Shown here one piece after another: positions 1 through 11,903 of a stretch of DNA of 64,000 nucleotides. This DNA comes from Lepidurus packardi. Lineage: Eukaryota > Arthropoda > Branchiopoda > Notostraca > Triopsidae. The stretch is taken from NCBI GenBank assembly GCA_023053545.1, contig JAKZAN010000002.1, positions 13,140,790-13,204,789 of the forward strand, written 5' to 3'. Under the pieces are notes generated by a model that was given only the letters and a program-made list of their open reading frames with translations, made no database searches and was not told where the DNA came from. The position numbers were made by a program, and so were the translations under genes. The number at the start of each line of letters is the position of its first letter. The stretch's first letter is position 1.

Positions 1-231
1 GTCTCTCCTAGTTGTTTCAGGAGAAGGAAGTCGTGATGAAGTTTCCCACTGTGAAGGCTCCAAAGTGTACGTATTGGAGCGTTGTGACTTTACTTCCACT
101 TCTTCCTGAGGCACCAAGATCTCCTGCATGGAACGATCGCGTTGTCCCAAGCTCGAATCGGTAGCTTCATCCGCGCTAAAGTCGTAGTAGATTCTGGGAA
201 TCTGCTCAGGGTTCTTGGGTTGCCTTGCCAT
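1..231 (-). CDS. Unrecognised gene, first coding exon (partial)
   Basis: An open frame of 77 codons starts at an ATG (231-229) and runs off the window edge without a stop. The protein begins MARQPKNPEQIPRIYYDFSA and continues acidic and Ser/Thr/Pro-rich, with no signal peptide, membrane segment or domain that I can recognise. The start is chosen because it is the first ATG in a fully open frame and lies next to an AT-rich, non-coding stretch that could be its promoter. It could be the N-terminal tail of a cytoplasmic or nuclear protein. No function is proposed. Confidence 0.5.
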   Translation of the reverse strand, partial: MARQPKNPEQIPRIYYDFSADEATDSSLGQRDRSMQEILVPQEEVEVKSQRSNTYTLEPSQWETSSRLPSPETTRRD

Positions 232-249
232 GGTTGTTCTCCGACAAAT

Positions 250-480
250 CTTCCGTCCTAATTCAAGTATAATATAATGAAACATATAATAATATAATAT
301 AATAATAATAATATAATAATATTAATAATAACATATAATAATCTTCCTTCCTAGTTCAAGTATAATATAATAAGACATAATAATCTTCCTTCCTAGTTCA
401 AGTATAATATGATAAGACATATAATATAATAATAATAAGACATAATAATCTTCCTAGTTCAAGTAATAAGATGTTAAGCT
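250..480. repeat. AT-rich tandem repeat
   Basis: The phrase tcctagttcaagtataatat recurs at least three times with intervening runs of aataat, giving an irregular tandem array of roughly 55-70 nt units. It lies just upstream of the partial gene's start codon. Confidence 0.6.
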
Positions 481-559
481 TCAGATAATAAGACATAGTT
501 AAGCAGAAATCTAAGGAAGGTTTGGAATTAACTGTACCTTGGAATCCACAGGAGGTTTT

Positions 560-865
560 TTCACGTCTAACTATTGCAGAGGAGTTGGGTTTACGTCTAA
601 CTGTCCACTTGACTACACAGTTTGAAACTGAACAGAACGAGATGAGAGAATGCCTTATATTGCCTTCAGGTTATCGATCATTGTTGCTTTGGGACTTTTA
701 CACGTTGGAATTTTGGTAGTTTGTTCACGTCTAAGTGTTGACGTGGCTAAGTTTGAAACTGAACAGAACGAGACGAGAGAATGTTTGGATTCCGTTGCCT
801 TCGTGTTATCGATCGTGTTGTTTTTGGACTTTTACGACGGTAGAACTAGGTATTGCCTTCGGCTT
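560..865. repeat. Degenerate two-copy tandem duplication (about 145-150 nt unit)
   Basis: Two diverged copies share, in order, tcacgtctaa, gtttgaaactgaacagaacg, gagagaatg, gttatcgatc and gggactttta/tggactttta. The second copy is offset about 150 nt from the first. No coding sense is apparent. Confidence 0.6.
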
Positions 866-1254
866 TAGGGGAAAGACAGGATTTACACGAGTCGTATAAA
901 AACTTCTAGAAAACCTTGTATTTTTTTAAAAAAAAGTGGGTACTTGGGTACCATTTGTAAAAGTTTTTTAAGATTGTTTTATACCAATGTTTTTTATTCT
1001 TTAAGATTATTTTATACTTGTGTGAAAGATTAGGACCATTAGATGATAAATCGAAGATATTGTTAGGTATAAGCCATTCGTCTTTTGTAATGAAAAAGAT
1101 TTACGGGTACAAGCTGCGTGACCAAAATTCAGAGCCAGCGGTGGGGGCTGAAAGGAACAAACGTATGAATAAAGTAGTACGGATAAGGCTAGAAAAGAAA
1201 CAACCTTATTAAGAAATTTTACTATTTGTTACCTTCCTTTAAACGTTATAATTC

Positions 1255-1355
1255 TCATACATCTGAAATTTAGTTGGGGAAAACCAAATTCATAGGAATG
1301 TAAGCTTCCGAAGCCTCTTCTCCCAACTTTTTAGGCTAACATGACTACAATTGCT
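1255..1355. repeat. Dispersed repeat, copy 1
   Basis: Shares attcataggaatgtaagctt followed by cttctcc.aactttttaggct and an aattac/acaatt tail with 8705-8800. The two copies are about three quarters identical and lie 7.4 kb apart in spacer DNA. Family unknown. Confidence 0.5.
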
Positions 1356-1848
1356 TTTTATTATCATAATTAAGGCCATTTTATTCGGCAACATTATAAT
1401 ATCGTATGAAGCTTAATTTAAAGAATTATCCTAAGCTTATTCCAAAGATTCTTAATATCATATATATTTTATATATATGCTTTTGAATTTTTGGAATTGA
1501 TGACGTCAGAACTCGCTTGTTTCGCCCTAGCAACTTTGGCAGAAGGCTAAAACCCTTGAAATCAAGTCCTAAATTACTTTTTAACCTCTGCTGAATAACC
1601 ACATGACAAAAGCCTTCATTCACTTAACTATTCCCCTCAATATCCTCACTCTAATTCACACGTGGTTTTGATTGTTTTGCTTGCGGGCTTTTCGCTCCCA
1701 AACCACTAGAGAGCTCTCTCAGCTCCGCCCTTTTTTCCTTTCATTTTTTTCGTTTGTTGCTTTGCTCTATTTAATTACGTGAAGTAATCGCAAAGTGGAT
1801 TAACCCTACTCTAGAACTGCATAGTAAACAAGTTCCCAGCTCCCAAAA

Positions 1849-4141
1849 ATGACCAAATTAACTGAAGAAATGATTGTGGCGCGAACTCGACAGTCTGATT
1901 TAAAAACCATTAAGAAGCTCAACTGCTGGTAAAACTTTCTATTTCCATTTATTCCATTTATTCCAAGTATTCCAATTAGCTATCCACTGTAGCTATATTA
2001 TCTTTTTGACGTGTAGGGGAAGTGAGCTATCAGATGTCGGCATAATTCGTTACATGAGAAATGTGGAAGTCCTTTCTCTCAGGTCCGGTTTGTACTTTTC
2101 TTAATCTATGCGTTTGAATCAAATCAGTTAACGTTAAGGACAGGAAGTTGACGCATTATTCAACGGAATTTTGTATACATAATTGAATTAATTATACTCT
2201 TCTTCTGTAGTGTCAACAACATATCCACCCTGGAGCCTTTCCAGAGCTGTCTTCAGTTAAGGGAGCTCTACATTCGTAAAAACTGTATTCAAGACCTCAG
2301 AGATGTTTGCTACCTCAAAGACTTGCCTCATTTGCAAAACCTCTGGTTGGCAGACAACCCCTGTGCAGATACTCCAGGGTAAATTATCTTTATCCACAAG
2401 CTTAACGCCGTTCTTTCGTGTAATTCGCTTTTGTTCTTGTTTTCTATAGCTATCGCTACAGCGTTTTAAGAGCTTTACCTCAACTCCAACGCTTAGATGA
2501 CGTGCCAGTGCAACCCGAAGAGATTAAAGACGCTCTCAGAACAGGCCTAGAACTAACCCTTCCTGATCCTGAAGAAGAAGACGAATATATTCCAATGCCG
2601 CAACCAGTATCAGTAGCTAAACAACCAACGCCCGTTACTTCACCTCAGATTACATCACCAGTACTACAACAACCTATTACAACACACCTTCCTCCGGTCC
2701 AAAGCGAGCCAGAACGCAAAACGTCAATTCCTGTAAGTTTCGCGTTTATTTTCTGAAATTCTTCTCTTTTTTTCACTCATTTTTCTATTTTTAGTTCATT
2801 TTCCTAAGTTTCCCAAGATTTGATTAAGAATGTCCTAATTTTTTCTTATTTATTTTCTTGTTTTTCTTATTTATTTTCTCATTTTCTTATTTATTTCCTG
2901 TAAGTTTCGCGTTTATTTTCTGAAATTCTTCTCTTTTTTCACTCATTTTTCTAATTTTAGTTCATTTTCCTAAGATTTTATTAAGAATGTCCTAATTTTT
3001 TCTTATTTATTTTCTTATTTTTCTTATTTATTTTCTCATTTATTTTCTCATTTATTTAATTCCTATAAGTTTCGTGTTTATTTTCGGAAATTCTTCTCTT
3101 TTTTTTCACTCATTTTTCTAATTTTAGTTCATTTTCATATTTTGGGTTAATTTTCCTAATTTTTTTTAATTTTTCCTAATATTTTATTAATAATGTCCTA
3201 TGTTTTTCGTAATTTTTTCTTATTTATTTTGTCTCATAACAGGAAAGTTCGAGCCGGAGGAGCAGTTTAGCTCAAGTTGCCGTTTCCCCAGTGGTGGCGC
3301 ACACTCCCCACAACGCGTACAACAATCAAATCTCTCCTGAAGAGACTTACGCCCCTTCCCAGTCACGAAGGTCCAGCAATTCAAGCACTCAAGAGGTTTG
3401 GCAACTTCTCCCAAAATGATCTAAAAAATTATCTTTTAAAAGTAAATAAACAATTTATTACCAACTCATGTAGGCGGACGTTTGGCGCCGGACAGAAGTA
3501 TTAACCCCTGCTGTAATACGCGAAGATTCTTCCACTATGCACTCTGATCAGCGATGTCCAATTCAGTAAAAAAAATGAAAAAAAAAAATGTAAATAAATA
3601 TGAAATTATTTTTTTTAGTCCTGTTCATGGAATGATTACATCACCTTCATCGTCGTCTAGTTCGTCAATTACGGGTCCTAGCCGACCACGCAATCCAGGT
3701 CGACACAGCGTGGCAGGCGAACCGCCTTATCATTACGTGCAAAGTGGGCCAGGCAAAGCCACGCCCCCTGAGCCTCCGTATGTCAATCCAGCCGCTTGGT
3801 CCGAATACGGCCAGCAAGTCCAACAAGGTTATCTCCACTCGCAGCCAAATGCGAATGGACATTCCTGGGGTTGGACGCATCCAGGAACGCCCCAAATGGC
3901 TGCGACCACGCCCCTTGGCCACGAACGAGTGAGTCCTTCCCGGAGTGTGCACTCTCGACCACGAAATCGAGTAAACAAACTAAAAAAAGTACTGAAAATT
4001 ATGAAAATGAAGCTAATAGATGGTTTTTAGGGCAGTAACTTGCTGATGGCGACGTTGTGCTTGATCCAAGAGTTGGATGTAGCGAGTTTGGAAGTGGTTT
4101 CCATGGCAATTCGCAACAGAACCGAAGAACTGGAGGATTAG
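1849..4141 (+). CDS. CFAP410: CFAP410 (C21orf2) leucine-rich-repeat ciliary protein
   Basis: Eight exons (1849-1928, 2017-2082, 2211-2378, 2450-2732, 3243-3395, 3474-3565, 3619-3970, 4031-4141) join in phase to 434 aa. The N-terminus matches human CFAP410 in order: a MTKLTEEMIV start, KLNCWGSELSDVGI, then LRRs (SVNNISTLEPF, LRELYIRKNCIQDL, LQNLWLADNPC) and the capping segment VLRALPQLQRLD. The last exon gives the conserved C-terminal helix (LLMATLCLIQELDVASLEVV) that in the family oligomerises and binds NEK1. The protein acts at the ciliary base and in the NEK1/SPAG7 module. The Ser/Pro/Gln-rich middle is much longer than in the human protein (about 256 aa). The donor of exon 7 could alternatively be the GT at about 3930; the chosen one (after CGA, 3970) best fits the family. 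Intron 4 carries decoy donors. Confidence 0.92.
2720..3160. repeat. Three-copy tandem repeat in CFAP410 intron 4 that includes the splice donor
   Basis: A unit of about 165 nt starts with the end of exon 4 plus its donor (attcctgtaagtttcgcg) and recurs at about 2895 and 3060. The second copy keeps a perfect GT donor at 2900; the third reads ctataag and has lost it. Each copy continues with gaaattcttctct and actcatttttcta. Confidence 0.8.
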
Positions 4142-4723
4142 AATGTTAAAAAGATGAGAGTATTAAAGAAACGCTTAATTAAGCTGCAATTCCATCAATT
4201 CTATACCAAAAATTGATCCAGACCCAGTTTCTGTAGCATCCTGCTGCTATTCATTGCTGCTGCTGCATTATACTGCATATTGCTGCTGCATTAGCATTAT
4301 CCCCATCGTTTTTAAAATTTAGTATTAAATTTTAGTTCTTAATTTCGGGGGTTTTCAAACCAATTTGCGCTCTGCCTTTTACTCCTGTGATCTCACCAAT
4401 CCTGACTCCTTTGCTCCGTGTTTCATATTAGGGTGACGGTGATCAAGAGATAGGTAAAGAAAATACCAGAATAATACCAAGCTAACTATGTTTAATCGTG
4501 AATTAATCGTGAATATACTTAAAACAGAACGGTCCGTCCAATACACGAAACTTGTAATGAAATTGAGATCCACGTATCACAAGTAAAAGCGGGTGCGAAT
4601 TAGAAAGGCAGGAACCACGTGACTTTGGTTTACAAACCGAATAACGCTTTACAAAATTTTTGCGGGAAATTCTAGAAAAACTCATTTTTGCCCAGTTTTC
4701 GCTGCTGAATGCTCCTTTTCGGT
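4142..4723. other. Convergent 3' spacer between CFAP410 and KIFAP3
   Basis: A poly(A)-signal variant ATTAAA follows the CFAP410 stop by about 20 nt. The rest is non-coding and contains a gctgctgcattatactgcat short repeat near 4250. I find no further exon on either strand. Confidence 0.55.
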
Positions 4724-7700
4724 TCAATAGCGATACAAAGTGGGCGTTAACCTATCCGAATTGCCAGCTGCCCACAAATCCACTGATCCTTCAGGCGATC
4801 CTACCGAGTAAGTTGAAAATGAGTTGAATTTTCGAAGAATTCGAAGAAAAATGTCGAAAATAATGTCCAAAATAGTATTCTTATTTTGCCAAAAAGGGGA
4901 TTACCAATGCTGGAAGCAGCGTCAGAAGCAGATGCTGAATGCTCGTGTTCGACTCCCAGCCAATCACTTTCTTGCACTCCAAAATGATACTCGCTATCAT
5001 CCTCTGGTCCTCCAATCTGACTCTGGCCAGTAGCTACAGCTTCCAACCATTGAGCGTTATGCCATCTGAAACGCTCTTCACGTACTTTCGCTGCCCATCC
5101 CGGATCATGTTCCTATGGTCCAAAGGTAAAGGACAACTCTTCGAAAACTCATTCAATTTTGTTTTTTTTTAACAAAATCACCCCTAAAAGCTCCAAAGTT
5201 GCCTCGCAAACCGTTCTTATGGCCGTATTCTTATCATGCATAAGATCCAATAAATACGACCCCAATTCTACAAAAAATAAGAATGATTACAAACTAAATT
5301 AATTTTCCTATTTCTAAAATTTTCAATTACGTGATTGTCCAGTGAGATAATCCACTTCAAAACTGTACTTTGAAGCTTGGTAGATTATATAGAGCACTTG
5401 CAGTACAATTTCATCATCTTCTTGTTTGGCTAAAAACATACAAATGCAAGAAAAATATTCCATTTAATTTAGCACAAAATTCAGAAGATATTCAGAATTT
5501 ACCATGTAACAATGGTTCCAAAGCTTTGCATACGTCAGCTTCTAGTAGTGCCTTACAAGTATCTTCAAAAGCGCACAACGATCCCAGCCAAATCAGTACC
5601 GACAAAAGCAGATCATCATCTACGCAACCTTTATTAAAAAAAATCAATAAAAAAAAATCAATTAATTAAGAAAAAAATTCCAGTTTTGTTAAACTGGCTG
5701 TTAAACAAAAGTTACCAGGCTGGAGTCTTTGTGTGATCCAAGCAGACATGCCTTGTTGTTCAAATAGATCATTCCAAGGGACCAAAACACTGTCTGGCTT
5801 ATCATTCTCTCGCAACGACGCTAATAAAGCGACAGCTTCGACCAACCACGCTTCGTCTGAGATCGTGTGAAGGGTGCGGACCAATTCCGAGACCAACTGC
5901 GGTCCATTATCAGCTTCCTAGAGACAATTTGGGGTATTAAACTCGTTAAAAAGCTTCTAATCTTCGTGATTTTACCACGATTTGCAGCGCTAGCGATGGC
6001 GTGATCGCGGCATTCCTGATCCCTTTCAAGAAAGTAGCGTCTTGGAGACGCAGGGCGTACGCTAACGCTTGGGAGAGCAGCGGAGCAGCACAAAGCGAAG
6101 TCGCAGCGCTTGAATAACAGCACAAATTGACGAAAAGTGCGGCTAAAAGGACCGGTGCGCCTTCAGAGGAAGGTTTCATCTGGAATGCGGTGAGCAAATA
6201 GCCTCGCAGGTGGGTAGTGATGCCAGCACGGGCTAAAGACGCTCTGCCGCGATCATCCACGCTGCATTGGTAGAGCAAGGGCAGCAAAAGTGAACCAAAA
6301 GAGTCCAAACTGGCCCCCGTTGACAGGGAATGTTGTAAGGCAGTGTTGAGCAGATGAGTTACGCCCATTTGCATCATCGACGTCCGGAATCCAGTGTGGA
6401 ATGACAGATTGTACAAGACGCGTAAACAGAGATCCGTTAGAGAGCGTTGGGACGAGCTGCTGGACATGATGCTGGCGGCCAATAAGGGCAAAACATGGTC
6501 CAACAATCCTTCTTTCGCCTGAAAGAAAGAAACTTCTGAAACGTTGTCGAAATTTTTCTGAATTTTCTGAAATTTATCAAGAATTTTGACAAATTTCTTA
6601 GTTTTATAAAGAAATTTTGTAAGTATTCAGATTCTACTTCTCTCGCCTAAAGAAACTTCTGAAACGTTGTCGAAATTTTCCTGATTTTTCTGAAATTTAT
6701 CAAGAATTTTGACAAATTTCTTAGTTTATACAGAAATTTTCTAAGTATTCAGATTCTACTTCTTTCGCCTAAAGAAACTTCTGAAACGTTGTCGGAATTT
6801 TTCTGAATTTTCTGAAATTTATCAAGAATTTTGACAAAATTCTTAGTTTTATAAAGAAATTTTATAAGTATTCAGATTCAATAACGAGTTTTTACCATTA
6901 AAGGCAGGTTTTCCTTATGCACAGCTAACTGTCTTAACAAAGTTAAGCAAATGGGGGTGGCAATCTTCTCCTTGCCGGTTTTGAATTGTCGCTCCTTGTC
7001 TAAACTGTCGCACAAAAGCGTGATTAAGCCTCTTTTGACCATCTTAACTTCCACGCCAGGGATTTCGGATAAATGCATTAAGCAATGGAAACAAACTAGA
7101 GCGAAAAAACACTAACATTTACACGCTAATCACTAAATAACTGAAATTTTACTTCGGATCAACTTGAGAACCTGCAAAGCCACCACTTCTACCTTCTTAT
7201 CTTTCGCAGCATTGCTTTGCAGTTGCGTCAAACGGACTAGACAACCCTCGACCAGATCCATGAACAGCGTTCCCGCTTTTAGATGCAGTAACTGCGGATG
7301 GAAATTCGTAAAGGCGGCCAGACACCTTAACATTCCGCACAATGGCATCGCAAGACTAGGATTTCGAATGCCTGATTCGCGTAAAACTCTCACCACTCCC
7401 AAGAGCAAAGGTTCTACGACAACCAAGACAATAGATTCATGATTATATACGAAAAAAACCTTTAATTAGTGTAGAAAACGCAAGGGAAGTAAGGGAAATT
7501 ATGAGTTTTTTTGAATTTGCTTGAGCTTTACCATTGTCAGCGATTTCTTGAAGGAATTGCTGGTCTTGAGCCAAGCGCCAGAGATGGGTAGCCCCTTCCA
7601 TTTGCAAGGTTCCTTCTTCGTACAGTAATTCTCGGTATCTTTCGATCTCGCAAATGGATGAAGGTGAAGAAACGTTGGCTTCTGGCTCAGGATCAGGCGT

Positions 7701-8235
7701 CAGGGTTAGATCGGCTTGACTAGCTGCTCTTCTTAGTGGACCTGAAGCGCTCGTTCGAGGTTGGGGCCTCATTTGCAGGTAATGGAGGAGTTGCTCTAAT
7801 TCAGGTAATTTGCTGGGATCCAAAAGACGACAACGGGAGACGACTTCGCGTGCTAAGGCACGGACGTCTGTGTGAGGTCCAAGGCTTCTTAGACGGATCA
7901 CTTTTTGGCAATCCTGGAGAGATATTTTGTTCATTGTTTTGTAAAGTAAACTAGTATGAAAATTGGACTTTTTTTTCGCCGACTAATGGCTCGCCTTCTT
8001 CAGATAAAACAGTAGCTTCCAGCTCATAAGAGACGACTAATGCCTTATCTACTGGATGTACGTCAACAGAGTCTAATCGGACACGCCTAGTTTGCATTGG
8101 GAGTAAATTGGAATAGGGAAAAAAGGACATTAAGATTAGAGAAAATAAAATGAAGGGAATTAAAATAAACCTTTTTAGGAAACGTTGACCATTTCCTGAG
8201 CTAGCTAACAACGCCTGGGAGTCTAAATCTTCCAT
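4724..8235 (-). CDS. KIFAP3: Kinesin-associated protein 3 (KAP3), kinesin-2 armadillo adaptor
   Basis: Twelve exons on the minus strand (8235-8171, 8086-7969, 7913-7532, 7413-7153, 7095-6896, 6518-5976, 5917-5716, 5628-5503, 5429-5331, 5267-5182, 5112-4905, 4800-4724) join in phase to 788 aa, against 792 in human. Diagnostic stretches are DVHPVDKALVVSYELEATVL, DCQKVIRLRSLGPHTD, LDPSKLPELEQLLHYLQ, LRVLYNLSFHTGFR, KQEDDEIVLQVLYIIYQ, YLLDLMHDKNTAIR and ERFRWHNAQWLE near the end. KAP3 is the armadillo-repeat non-motor subunit of heterotrimeric kinesin-2, which carries anterograde intraflagellar transport. Its tail-to-tail neighbour CFAP410 is also ciliary, which may be coincidence. Intron 5 carries a tandem repeat with decoy acceptors. 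Confidence 0.95.
6508..6885. repeat. Three-copy tandem repeat in KIFAP3 intron 5 including an acceptor copy
   Basis: Units of about 123-127 nt start near 6509, 6636 and 6758 and share cttctttcgcct, gaaacttctgaaacgttgtc and agaattttgacaaa. Read on the gene strand, each unit contains a copy of the exon 6 acceptor (a pyrimidine-rich stretch plus AG) followed by GCGAAAGAAG or GCGAGAGAAG, the first ten bases of exon 6. Confidence 0.8.
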
Positions 8236-9852
8236 ATTAGTTGATTAATATGCAGGTTTCAGGGTCTATCACACATTAACTTGCAACACAACACAGAATG
8301 TTAATGTTGGCCGAACCATGTTGATGTTTTCCCCCAAGTAGTGAATGTGGGCAGTATACTGTAGAGATGGAGAGAGCAATCAACTCAATAGGTGGCGTTG
8401 GGGTTAACGGTCCGTTGTCAAGTTTTTTTTTATCAGTCTCTAATTTGCATATTATCTCGTATAGTTCAATTCCGGACCAGGCTTAAAAATTGTATTAAAT
8501 AATGTTAGGTTTGAAAACAGTTTAAAAATGCTCATATTTAATCATCCGCCGCTTTATACACTTCAAATCACTGCTCTCTCACCCTCCGTACGTTTGCCAC
8601 GCCTCCACGCTTCACGTCTGTCCTCTCGCACGCTAGTTTTACGGCTCTCTTCTTCGACTACCGCCGCTAGCCAGACTTCATTACACCTCTTGGTCAAAAT
8701 TCTCCTAATTTCGAAATATAATTCAGGGAAAATAACATTCATAGGAATGTAAGCTTTCGATGACCCTTCTTCTAGCTTTTATAGGCTAATATAATTACAA
8801 TATGGCCAATCTACATCTATGGTGCGCTACAAACTATCCGTAGACGGTTGAATTTGACAAGAAATGAAGTTTGTATATGCCAAGGGAGTTGATTTTCTCA
8901 AGAATCAATAGTTAAACGAGCCAGAGAGTTTAACAAAAGCGTCCCAGGATGTTTAAATACAAGACAGGATATGGACAAGAGGAGGTGCTGGACTTCGGTC
9001 ACGTTATGGATTGCCTTGACGTCACAAAAGTGAACTTTATTAACATTTTACATGATCTTTTATGTATTTCCTTGAAGCGTAGATAAGGGATGACGTAGCG
9101 TAGGAAATGTCAACCTGTTATTCAGTAGTAATGAGATTTATCGACAAAGTGTCGATAGGGGCCAAAGTCTGCGGGAAAATGAATATAAACAAAATTTACG
9201 TCATCGAGCTAATGACGAACAGCTTTGGCATCTAATCAATATACCCTATGCTCTCCAAAGTATTGTACAATGCAATAACAAGGGCGGCAGATTAATCAAA
9301 TTGATAACGTTGAGATAACCCATAACTTCCTTTTGAACTACGAGGATTAGCTAATAACGCGTCTAATATCAAAATTTTTCTTTCTTTTGAACCTTTGAGC
9401 CGTTTGTCAGACTGAAAGCTAACAATCAACATCCGTTGTTGTAAAGCGTACAAGTTTTGTTTACTTTATTTTTGTTTGGAATCAAACCAATTGTTTCATA
9501 GCAATTCACTTAATTTTCTTAAGCGAAAATTTTGAGAAGAATGGACAAGAATTTCAGTATAATTAATGGATAAGTATCGACGAAGCTAGATGCGTGTTGG
9601 ACTCATTACTTTTGCAACGGATATTCCGTTGTCGCAACCAAACGGAAACCCAATGCAAGAGATAGCGGGATCTATAGACTTAAACCCCAACGCTTTCCTT
9701 GGGTACGTCACAACAACCAGTAAAGCCAACGCGATAAGACGCGACTCAAAAGATTACTAAAGAAAGGAAATACAAGTCTATTCAAAATTGCCTCCGAATT
9801 CATCAGTTTACCTCTGCTTGAGTCGAAGAGTGCCAGTGTTGATATCGATACA
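8236..9852. other. Intergenic spacer between KIFAP3 and stomatin copy A
   Basis: I see no gene. This spacer holds the KIFAP3 promoter region, a dispersed repeat copy at about 8705-8800, and from about 9666 the 5' end of the duplicated stomatin unit, probably its 5' UTR. Confidence 0.55.
8705..8800. repeat. Dispersed repeat, copy 2
   Basis: Matches 1255-1355: cattcataggaatgtaagct, then ccttcttct.gcttttatagg and ctaatataattacaat. It lies in spacer DNA and has no recognised family. Confidence 0.5.
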
Positions 9853-11835
9853 ATGTCCAGCCAGGGTCAAAACGCCCATTCTTACAATGCGACTCATCCA
9901 ACAGGTATTAACAATTTAAATACCATTCCTGGTTCTTAATTCGAAAGTAATTGAATGTATTTTGTGTTGTATTGGAACGTATTGGAACTTGAAACCAACA
10001 GGACAAGATGGCGATGCCAGTAATGGATGTTGTGGATGGTTCCTAACAATCCTATCGTGGTTAATTGTACTTGTAACCATGCCCTTTTCGCTTTTTTTTT
10101 GCTTCAAGGTATGAAATGGCGTTTTTTTGTGTGTTTTTTTAGAAGTTAGAAAGTTTTTAACACTTCATATCAACCTTTTAGGTTGTTCAACAGTACGAAA
10201 GAGCAGTGATATTCAGGTTAGGACGTTTATTATCTGGCGGGGCCAAAGGACCAGGTAATTAATCAATTTCAAGCACTTGAATCTTTCAGAAAAAGAAGCT
10301 AAGAATTTTAAACAAGTTGAAATGTTTCCAATACAGGTCTTTTCTTCATACTGCCATGCATTGATGATTACTCTAAAGTCGATCTGCGTACTTGCGTCTT
10401 TGACATTCCTCCTCAGGAAGTAATTAACAGATTTCACTTTTCTTTTAGTTTAAATAGTACGTTTGGATAACTCGGATTAATTTTTCATACATTGTCTTAG
10501 GTATTGACCAGGGATAGCGTGACCATCAGCGTCGATGCGGTAAGTTCTGGCAACTGATAACGTGACTGACTGTGATCTTAACGAAAGTATTGACTCACTA
10601 TTAAAGCTTGTATAACCAACCATTACAGGTCGTGTATTACCGCGTGTCAAATGCTACCATGTCGATAACCAATGTGGAAAACGCGTCTCAATCTACTCGC
10701 TTGATTGCGCAAACCACAATTCGTAATATTCTGGGTACCAAAAGTTTGCAGCAGATTCTTAGTGAACGCGAAAACCTTTCCGCCGCAATGCAGGTTCTAA
10801 TAACAACAATAATAACACTAATAAAAACAAAATGAAATCATAGTAATAAGAAGAAGTTGTAAAAGTAAATTATTATACGTCAAACTTAATTGGTAATATT
10901 GTGGCAATTTAAATGCTTTATTTTACTTGTTTATTTTAATAAATATATATTTATTTATTTTAATATTTATTTATTATTTAAGACAATCTTGGATGAAGCC
11001 ACTGATGTTTGGGGCATTAAAGTGGAGCGCGTTGATATGTAAGCTATATCTTCTTGACTTTCCCCATCCGTCCCTGGAAGTAATAGTAAAATTTTCTCGA
11101 ATTATTACAGTAAAGATGTGAGTTTACCTACGCAATTGCAACGAGCCATGGCGGCTGAAGCTGAAGCCGGCCGTGAAGCACGTGCTAAAGTTATAGCTGC
11201 CGAAGGCGAGTTTCAAGCCTCAAAGGCACTCAAGGACGCCGCCCAAGTTATGTCGGAATCGCCTGCGGCACTCCAACTGCGTTATCTTCAAGTAAACATC
11301 TTCACTCTTAGAAAACAATCTTGTCTATACGAAATTCCATGTTTGTCTCCCCTTTTTAGACCTTGAATACCATAAGCGCTGAAAAGAACAGGTAAAGACA
11401 CGAAAAAGTCCAAAAGCCGGCTCTTGTTTATGTTCCTTTTATTTATTTGTAATCCTAGCACCATCATCTTCCCTCTGCCGATGGATTTCTTAACGCAGTT
11501 CACGCGGCAGTCGAAGCAGGACTAAAGACGTTGCTCTTAAAGTTTAACTTTATCCGCAAACAAGGATGAATGCCATGGATGAATGTATAAGCGTGTATTT
11601 GCCTTAATTATGGGGGTCGGTTGTATTTTTCAAAATTGTCTGACTGGCGTGTAAATGGTTTTAAAAAATCCGTGATTTTTTTTAAAGAATTACAGTGGAA
11701 AAATTAAGAAAATCGGACAGATAGTTTTTGAGACAAAGTATTTTAAGGTGGTCTGTTTGAGGGGTAAAACGTCCAGATTTCCTATGGTGTAAGAAAATTC
11801 AGAAGGTAAGAGTTGGCTGTGCTACCTTAGCATAT
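9666..11835 (+). repeat. Segmental duplication unit, copy A (stomatin gene)
   Basis: Similarity to 15812-17985 begins at cgggatctatagacttaaac upstream of the start codon and continues through all ten exons and introns to about 11835, past the stop. Offset between copies is 6146 nt. Introns are about 90% alike, with small indels. Upstream flanks differ, so the copies probably have different promoters. Confidence 0.85.
9853..11525 (+). CDS. STOM: Stomatin-family (SPFH/band 7) membrane protein, copy A
   Basis: Ten exons (9853-9904, 10002-10108, 10182-10254, 10337-10419, 10501-10539, 10629-10793, 10983-11038, 11111-11291, 11360-11391, 11459-11525) join in phase to 284 aa, close to human stomatin (288). 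After a short polar N-terminus come two cysteines and a hydrophobic hairpin ([20 protein letters not shown]), then the SPFH/band-7 core: [46 protein letters not shown], and the coiled coil [20 protein letters not shown]. It ends with [12 protein letters not shown], the usual stomatin tail. The family forms cholesterol-linked oligomeric scaffolds on the inner face of membranes and tunes ion channels. A second intact copy lies 6.1 kb downstream; two fucosyltransferase genes lie between them on the other strand. Confidence 0.95.
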
Positions 11836-11903
11836 CGAAAATACTCACACAAACCAACGTTCATGAACCAAATAATTCGAGCCACGTTCTTCGCCAATCA
11901 CAT
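11526..11903. other. Spacer between stomatin A and fucosyltransferase 1 (tail to tail)
   Basis: Most of this (to about 11835) belongs to the stomatin duplication unit and has a match after copy B. No extra exon is seen. Confidence 0.5.

Larger units (their letters stand above)
232..1848. other. Intergenic spacer with simple repeats
   Basis: I see no gene here. The stretch holds an AT-rich tandem repeat (about 250-480), a degenerate tandem duplication (about 560-865), AT-rich sequence, and at about 1255-1355 a copy of a dispersed repeat seen again near 8705. Short open frames lack splice-site support and family resemblance. The promoters of the flanking divergent genes (the partial gene and CFAP410) must lie in it. 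Confidence 0.6.

Noticed and set aside
3665-3952. Minus-strand open frame across CFAP410 exon 7
   Set aside because: Shadow frame; the plus-strand exon joins in phase to conserved sequence.
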